Source: Gemmatimonadaceae bacterium (GTDB lineage Bacteria; Gemmatimonadota; Gemmatimonadetes; Gemmatimonadales; Gemmatimonadaceae). Taken from it: a DNA stretch of 64,000 bases. The notes under the pieces are model-generated. The model saw only the letters and a program-made list of their open reading frames with translations. It was not told the DNA's origin and did no database searches. Position 1 is the stretch's first letter. Each line of letters opens with the position of its first letter. The stretch lies in assembly GCA_036003045.1 (NCBI GenBank), contig DASYSS010000070.1, forward strand, positions 1 through 64,000, given 5' to 3'. A program made the position numbers and the translations under genes. Below are positions 59,678-64,000 of the stretch, piece by piece.

Positions 59678-60781
59678 ACGGGTCGGGTCATTGTTGGCGC
59701 TCAGAAAACCAGCCACGGTCTCGACGGCATTCATCGCGATCGCCTCCGCCCGATCGACCCATTCGCGGAAGGTCGCCGTTACTTCGGGACGCACCGGCTC
59801 GAGCAGTCGCGAAAGCGCGAACGTCGTATCGGCCAACCCGATGCCGGTTCGCTCGGCGTCGCAAGCATTGAGGAACTGCTCGAAGTGATTCTCGACCGGG
59901 ATCATGAGCACTTGCTTGCCGAGGTACGCGGCCTCACTCACTGATTCGAAGCCGGCTGTGCAGGCGACGCCGCGCGCTGACGCCATCAGGCGCAAGAACT
60001 GTTCGCCGTGGATCTTGTGGAACGTGAGGTGCGAGTCGACGCGTTCCTCGTCGGGTGCGCCGGGCTTGTCGTAGAAACAGTGCACTGGCACTTCGGGGTG
60101 CTCCTGGTGCCAGTTGACGATGTCGCCCGCGTAGCCGGCGTTGAGCAGGTAGACGAGGAGATGGCCGTCGAACGAGTCCGCGCGCTGCTCGAAGAGCTGG
60201 CGGCGAAGAATCGGGGGGCACACGAACAGTCGTCGATTCGGCAGATCGGGCGCCTTGTAGAACGACAGCGCCAACTTCGCCGACCGCGTCCCGGTCAGCG
60301 CGACGTACGCGCCCATCCCGATGCGATCCAGCGATCGCTTGCGGTCCTGCACGAACGCCGGATGGTCCAGCATGAACTGGTGGCCGACGGCGAGCACCGG
60401 CACGCGATGCCGCCGCGCGGCGTTGTACACGCCGAGCAGCGGCTCGAGAAAATTGACGATCAGGTCGGGCTGAACGCTCGTCACCCTTTCGTGGATCGCG
60501 CGAAGGCTGCGGCGAAAGGTCGGAGCGTTGGCCAGGGCGTTGGTGGCCGTGCGGAGGAGGGAAATGCCGCGACCATTGGGCACGGCGAACCCGGGACTTT
60601 GGATTGCCTGGACGCGGCCCGCAAAGGCTTCCTCAAAGAACGCCGGCAGGCTCCGGTTCGGGTTGGACCCGACGAGGACGGCGGCGACGTGATGGCCGCG
60701 CCGCTGCAGCATCTCCTGCATCGCGATCGCCTGCGTCATGTGGCCGCGACCTTCGCCCTGCACCGTGAACATCACTTTCAT
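59666..60781 (-). CDS. Glycosyltransferase (GT-B fold, MGT/MurG-like)
   Basis: 371 residues without signal peptide. The N-terminus KVMFTVQGEGRGHMTQAIAM is the first strand and Gly-rich loop of GT-B enzymes. The C-terminal donor half shows LLVYLLNAGYAGDIV and ARGVACTAGFESVSEAAYLGKQVLMIPVENHFEQ near residue 275, the usual nucleotide-sugar site with its Glu. The donor and acceptor are unknown. Lipid or surface glycan synthesis is likely, as its upstream neighbour resembles a lipid-A diphosphatase. The ATG at 60781 opens 149 nt inside the frame of that neighbour, an exceptional overlap. Its 3' end overlaps the fucosidase gene end by 12 nt. Confidence 0.82.
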   Translation of the reverse strand: MKVMFTVQGEGRGHMTQAIAMQEMLQRRGHHVAAVLVGSNPNRSLPAFFEEAFAGRVQAIQSPGFAVPNGRGISLLRTATNALANAPTFRRSLRAIHERVTSVQPDLIVNFLEPLLGVYNAARRHRVPVLAVGHQFMLDHPAFVQDRKRSLDRIGMGAYVALTGTRSAKLALSFYKAPDLPNRRLFVCPPILRRQLFEQRADSFDGHLLVYLLNAGYAGDIVNWHQEHPEVPVHCFYDKPGAPDEERVDSHLTFHKIHGEQFLRLMASARGVACTAGFESVSEAAYLGKQVLMIPVENHFEQFLNACDAERTGIGLADTTFALSRLLEPVRPEVTATFREWVDRAEAIAMNAVETVAGFLSANNDPTRLAE

Positions 60782-61502
60782 GGAATCGAATGAGGCTGAT
60801 GTTGCCGTCGAAATCCTCGACCAGCGCCGTGCAGTTCTCGACCCAATCCCCGCAATTCATGTATACCATGTCACCGACCTGTCGGATTTCCGGCCGGTGG
60901 ATGTGCCCGCAAATGACCCCCGCCATTCCACTCTTGCGGCCGAACTGAAGCATGGTGTCTTCGTAGTCGGTCACGTACTTCACCGCGCGCTTCGCCCGCA
61001 GCTTGATATATGAAGCGAACGACCAGTATCCGAAACCGAAGCTCCGGCGAATCCGGTTGATCCAGACGTTCAGGTCGAGAATCTTGTCGTAGAGCACCGT
61101 CCCGACGCGCTCGAGCACGCGGTTGAAGTGGACTAGCCCGTCGAACTGATGGCCGTGGATGACGAGGTACTGCTTTCCGTTCGCGGCGGTGTGCACGGCG
61201 CGCTCGACGAGCCGCACCGTGCCGAACGGGATTCCGAAGAACTTTTCCAGAAACTCGTCGTGATTCCCCGTAATGAACGTGACATGGGTGTGTTTGCGAT
61301 TCTTGCGCAGCAGTTTCTGGATCAGCGTGTTGTGCTCGTCGTTCCAGAACCATTTGCGGCGGAGCTGCCACCCATCAACGAAATCGCCCACGATGTAGAG
61401 GTGGGCGGATTCGGTGTCGCGGAGAAATTCGAGCAGTTTGCCGACCTGGGCGTGTTTCGTGCCCAGGTGAACGTCGGATATCCAAATCGCGCGATAGTTC
61501 AT
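60633..61502 (-). CDS. Metallophosphoesterase (UDP-2,3-diacylglucosamine diphosphatase-like)
   Basis: 289 residues from ATG 61502 (MNYRAIWISDVHLG); the upstream extension is not homologous. Calcineurin-type metal motifs are complete: SDVHLG (Asp, His), GDFVDGW, GNHDE, HGHQFD and CGHIHRPE. WRKWFWNDEHN-like text (here LRRKWFWNDEHN) and the SYIKLRAKRAVKYVTDYE helix match the LpxH-like branch that lacks the typical small size. Homology stops at ISLIRFHES, about residue 240. The remaining residues (DVHGAGRRSRP onward) are Arg/Ala/Pro-rich and coincide with the out-of-frame start of the glycosyltransferase. The original stop may therefore have been lost by frameshift, or the genes overlap. It is probably cytoplasmic and acts in envelope lipid metabolism. 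Confidence 0.82.
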   Translation of the reverse strand: MNYRAIWISDVHLGTKHAQVGKLLEFLRDTESAHLYIVGDFVDGWQLRRKWFWNDEHNTLIQKLLRKNRKHTHVTFITGNHDEFLEKFFGIPFGTVRLVERAVHTAANGKQYLVIHGHQFDGLVHFNRVLERVGTVLYDKILDLNVWINRIRRSFGFGYWSFASYIKLRAKRAVKYVTDYEDTMLQFGRKSGMAGVICGHIHRPEIRQVGDMVYMNCGDWVENCTALVEDFDGNISLIRFHESDVHGAGRRSRPHDAGDRDAGDAAAARPSRRRRPRRVQPEPEPAGVL

Positions 61503-61787
61503 AGACGGTTGTCGCGGGTCGCAGGATGAGCCCCACGATATTATCACAACTGGAATCCCGCCGCGGCACCGACATCGGCCAATCGTCACGCGATCGACGC
61601 AGAACCGTCACAAACGGCGGCTCCGGGCGCTTTCCAGACGCGCCGATTGACGCTGGCCGTCGATACACCGCTCGACGAGCTCGGAGCATCGAGATCGAAG
61701 ACGCCGATGCCTTCCTCGCCGCCAGCGGAGACGCGCCAGGATTTCCCGCGCGGTGATCGATCGACGCCGTCAACGCGCGACGATGCC
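61503..61787. other. Non-coding stretch upstream of the padR promoter
   Basis: Between the metallophosphoesterase start and the padR promoter, nothing recognisable is seen. A short plus-strand ORF at 61526-61756 has no family resemblance and the composition of random GC-rich sequence, so it is not called as a gene. The part next to 61502 should contain the minus-strand promoter, but no convincing hexamers are visible. Confidence 0.4.
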
Positions 61788-61836
61788 TTGACATGACACC
61801 CGTGGCGACCCTAGTTTGCTCTAGGCCTTGAGCAAA
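61788..61836 (+). promoter_or_regulatory. padR promoter with overlapping operator dyad
   Basis: TTGACA (61788-61793), 18 bp, then TAGTTT (61812-61817). The -10 region overlaps a perfect inverted repeat, TTTGCTC (61815-61821) and GAGCAAA (61830-61836), flanked by CTA and TAG. A PadR regulator binding here would repress its own operon. The placement is suggestive, not proven. Confidence 0.55.
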
Positions 61837-61873
61837 TAGGCCAGTCGTCCTCCCTCGAATTGGTTCGTTCGCC

Positions 61874-62215
61874 ATGCCCGACACCGCCGCACGCGATCTC
61901 TTTCCCGGCGCGCTGGAGATGATGGTGCTCCGCTTGCTGAAACAGGAGCCGATGCACGGCTACGCTTTGGTGCAACGCATCCAGCAAGCGTCCCGCAACC
62001 TGCTGCAGGTCGAAGAAGGCTCGCTCTATCCGGCGCTTCAGCGTCTGCTCAAGGACGGTCTGGTGAGCGCCGAGTGGGGGGTGTCGTCCACCAATCGGCG
62101 TGTTCGCATCTACTCGCTCACACGCGCCGGAACGAAGCATCTCGCCAACGAGATCTCGAGTTTCGCCCGCATGTTTCAGGGCATCAATCTCATCCTCGCG
62201 CTGGAGGATCGATGA
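61874..62215 (+). CDS. PadR-family transcriptional regulator
   Basis: 113 residues, a single winged-helix domain. Typical PadR text is present: GALEMMVLRLLKQEPMHGYALVQRIQ near residue 12, VEEGSLYPALQRLLKDGLVSAEW (the recognition helix and wing), and YSLTRAGTKHLANE near the end. PadR proteins repress transport or stress operons until an inducer binds. The gene is the first of a two-gene operon, and its stop overlaps the ADOP permease start (ATGA). The promoter dyad at 61815-61836 is the likely autoregulatory site. PadR followed by a prefix-bearing ADOP permease is a recurrent pair in this kind of genome. Confidence 0.9.
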   Translation: MPDTAARDLFPGALEMMVLRLLKQEPMHGYALVQRIQQASRNLLQVEEGSLYPALQRLLKDGLVSAEWGVSSTNRRVRIYSLTRAGTKHLANEISSFARMFQGINLILALEDR

Positions 62216-64000
62216 GCCTCTTCGACCGACTCTTCCGACGGCGGCAGGTGTACGACGACCTGTCCGATGAGGTTCGCTCGCACCTCGAAGAGCGGATCGA
62301 TGCTCTCATGGCGCAGGGGATGTCGCGCGCGGACGCCGCGTCGGCCGCCCGCCGCGCGTTCGGCAACGTGACGAACGTCGTCGAACAGGGCCGCGACGTG
62401 TGGCAGTGGCCGACCGCCGAGTCGGTCGCGATGGACGCGCGCTACGCGCTCCGCCAACTACGCCGGGCTCCGGTGCTCTCGGCGACGATCGTTCTCACGC
62501 TGGCGATCGGCATCGCGGCGACGACGACCGTCTTCAGCTGGGCGCGGTCGGTGCTCCTCAATCCGCTCCCCGGCGCGAACGACGCCGGCCGCGTCATGGC
62601 GCTCGAGACGACGACGTCGTCGGGCAGTTGGACGCCGACGTCGTGGCTCGACTACCGTGATTTTCGACGCTACCTCAAGTCTTTCGATGGACTGGCTGCC
62701 GCGTATCCGATGGGCGTCGCGCTCGGCGACGGGACGCGTGCCGAGCGGCATCCCGCGGAGCTCGTGTCCGCCAACTTCTTCGATGTGATGGGCGTCGCGC
62801 CGGCGCTCGGTCGGACGTTTCCGCCGGGCGACTACGCCGGCAGCCAGCCGACGATCGTCATCGGCTACAATCTTTGGAAGACGCGCTTCCAAGGCGACTC
62901 GTCGATCCGCGGACGCGTGGTGCAAGTCAACGGATTTCCGTTCTCTATCATCGGCGTCGCGCCACCAGGTTTTCACGGATCCATGCCGGGCGAAGAAGTC
63001 GACCTGTGGGTACCAGCCGGCATGCTCGGTCAGATCGTGCCGACAGGCTCGTGGTGGCTCGACGATCGCGGCACGAGAACTTTTCGGGTGTTCGCTCGCC
63101 TCTCCGACGGTGTGACGTTTGACGCCGCGCGCGCCGAGGTCGAGTCGTTCGCTACGCGCATGGCGAAAGCCAACGGCGACGTCAGCAAGGGCATGGGCGG
63201 ACGCCTGATGCCCGTGTGGCAATCACATTGGGGTCTGCAAGATGCGCTGCGAGCGCCGATCGGCGTGCTGCTCGCGGCATGCGGGCTCGTGATGCTCATC
63301 GTCTGCGCGAACGGCGCCAACCTGCTCCTCGCGCGCGCGACCGGTCGTCGACGGGAGCTCACGTTGCGAATGGCGCTCGGGGCTCCACGCACGCGTTTGT
63401 TGCGCCAATTGTTGACGGAAGCGTCCGTGCTCGCGCTGAGCGGGGCCGCGCTCGGCCTGCTCTGCACGTTTTGGCTGTCACGGTCGCTTCGATTCCTTTT
63501 GCCGTCGTTCTCGTCGCGCGCGGTGCTCGCGCCGCACGTGGACGGTCAGGTCCTCGCGCTCGCCATCGCGCTCGCCGCCGTCGTGACGATACTCGCCGGC
63601 ATCGCGCCGGCGGTGTTGGGGTCGCGTGAGAATGCGGCAGAGGCATTCGCCGAGGGCGGTCGTGGCTCGGTCGGCGGGACACGCACGGCGCGGATGCGCG
63701 CGGCGTTCGTCGTTGCGGAGATGGCGCTCGCGGTGGTCGCGCTGGTCGGCGCCGGCGTCTTCTACGACGCCTTCCGACAAGCGCGCGCGCTGTCGCCCGG
63801 TTTTTCGGCCAAGCAGGTCGCGATGGGTTCGGTGAGCATCACGTTGGCCGGCTACGATTCGGCGCACGGCGACGCATTTCTGCGTGACGTGAGTGAGCGG
63901 CTGGCGCGCGCGCCGGGCGTCACGGCGGCGAGCTACACCGACTACGTGCCGCTCAGCCTCGGCTCCGGATCGTGGGAAGATCTGCGCGTCGAGGGCTACA
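62212..64000 (+). CDS. ADOP-family ABC transporter permease, PadR-coupled (runs off right edge)
   Basis: 596 codons are visible to the window end with no stop. Translation from ATG 62212 starts MSLFDRLFRRRQVYDDLSDE, a cytoplasmic permease prefix domain of about 80 residues (VRSHLEERIDALMAQGMSRADAA) not seen in the two other ADOP copies. A membrane helix follows (LSATIVLTLAIGIAATTTVF), then a MacB-type periplasmic domain, and the first FtsX block with LMLIVCANGANLLLARATGR near residue 365. A second periplasmic domain is under way at the edge. The start overlaps the padR stop by 4 nt, so the regulator controls this permease. The adjacent ATPase, if any, lies beyond the window. Confidence 0.9.
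   Translation, partial: MSLFDRLFRRRQVYDDLSDEVRSHLEERIDALMAQGMSRADAASAARRAFGNVTNVVEQGRDVWQWPTAESVAMDARYALRQLRRAPVLSATIVLTLAIGIAATTTVFSWARSVLLNPLPGANDAGRVMALETTTSSGSWTPTSWLDYRDFRRYLKSFDGLAAAYPMGVALGDGTRAERHPAELVSANFFDVMGVAPALGRTFPPGDYAGSQPTIVIGYNLWKTRFQGDSSIRGRVVQVNGFPFSIIGVAPPGFHGSMPGEEVDLWVPAGMLGQIVPTGSWWLDDRGTRTFRVFARLSDGVTFDAARAEVESFATRMAKANGDVSKGMGGRLMPVWQSHWGLQDALRAPIGVLLAACGLVMLIVCANGANLLLARATGRRRELTLRMALGAPRTRLLRQLLTEASVLALSGAALGLLCTFWLSRSLRFLLPSFSSRAVLAPHVDGQVLALAIALAAVVTILAGIAPAVLGSRENAAEAFAEGGRGSVGGTRTARMRAAFVVAEMALAVVALVGAGVFYDAFRQARALSPGFSAKQVAMGSVSITLAGYDSAHGDAFLRDVSERLARAPGVTAASYTDYVPLSLGSGSWEDLRVEGY

Noticed and set aside
61526-61756. A 76-residue plus-strand ORF upstream of padR.
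   Set aside because: No ribosome site, no recognisable family, random composition. It overlaps a probable minus-strand promoter.

Overview
The window is GC-rich throughout (about two thirds G+C by eye) and densely coded on both strands. It carries a gene repertoire typical of soil Gemmatimonadota, with Acidobacteriota as the main alternative: duplicated ADOP-type permeases, very large secreted BNR/sortilin-like propeller proteins, secreted amidohydrolases, membrane-anchored kinases, several cytochromes c and many extracytoplasmic peptidases. I saw no rRNA, tRNA, CRISPR array, insertion sequence or phage gene. Assignment to a phylum is an inference from gene content.

Layout. 0-5 kb (minus): the edge of a membrane protein fused out of frame to a truncated ECF sigma factor, an MscS channel and an ADOP permease. 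5-9.6 kb: a DinB-like gene and a divergent MFS exporter, then a transmembrane pseudokinase with a pentapeptide-repeat tail overlapping a GNAT gene. 9.6-16 kb: an ADOP permease, a giant BNR-propeller protein and a small DUF1761 membrane protein. 16-18.8 kb: two lipoprotein genes, a sedolisin peptidase and an EXORDIUM/PHI-1-like protein, each with its own promoter and terminator. 18.8-21.6 kb: an amidohydrolase and a di-heme oxidoreductase-like cytochrome. 28.3-21.8 kb (minus): a probable six-gene operon of two NHL propellers, an unknown secreted protein, a MaoC hydratase, an amidohydrolase and a membrane-anchored esterase. 28.4-38.4 kb: a redox island with a HupE-like membrane protein, three small cytochromes c, a PQQ dehydrogenase, a third NHL propeller, a Tat-exported FAD oxidoreductase and an unknown secreted protein.

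38.5-50 kb: a cytoplasmic subtilisin paired with an alpha/beta hydrolase, IlvE, a second pseudokinase fused to an LprI domain, a second giant BNR propeller, a canonical Ser/Thr kinase with a TPR-like tail, and an OsmC-family gene. 50-64 kb: a GH18 protein, an alpha/alpha-toroid plus formyltransferase fusion, M1 and M13 peptidases, a DUF1801/YdeI protein, a GH29 fucosidase, a glycosyltransferase overlapping a metallophosphoesterase, and a PadR regulator coupled to a third ADOP permease that runs off the right edge.

The most notable observation is the OsmC gene at 49925-50389. An in-frame TGA sits exactly where the family has its second catalytic cysteine, the frame stays open and homologous to the family end after it, and a short stem-loop with a G-initiated loop lies at the distance expected for a bacterial SECIS. 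This is a candidate selenocysteine-containing OsmC protein. Other points of interest are two membrane pseudokinases with unrelated outer domains, the toroid-formyltransferase fusion, the subtilisin/hydrolase pair, long inverted repeats at convergent gene ends, and octamer tandem repeats in two divergent promoter regions.

Most secreted genes here look devoted to degrading external peptides and glycans and to periplasmic oxidation. ADOP permeases and kinases provide envelope functions and signalling.
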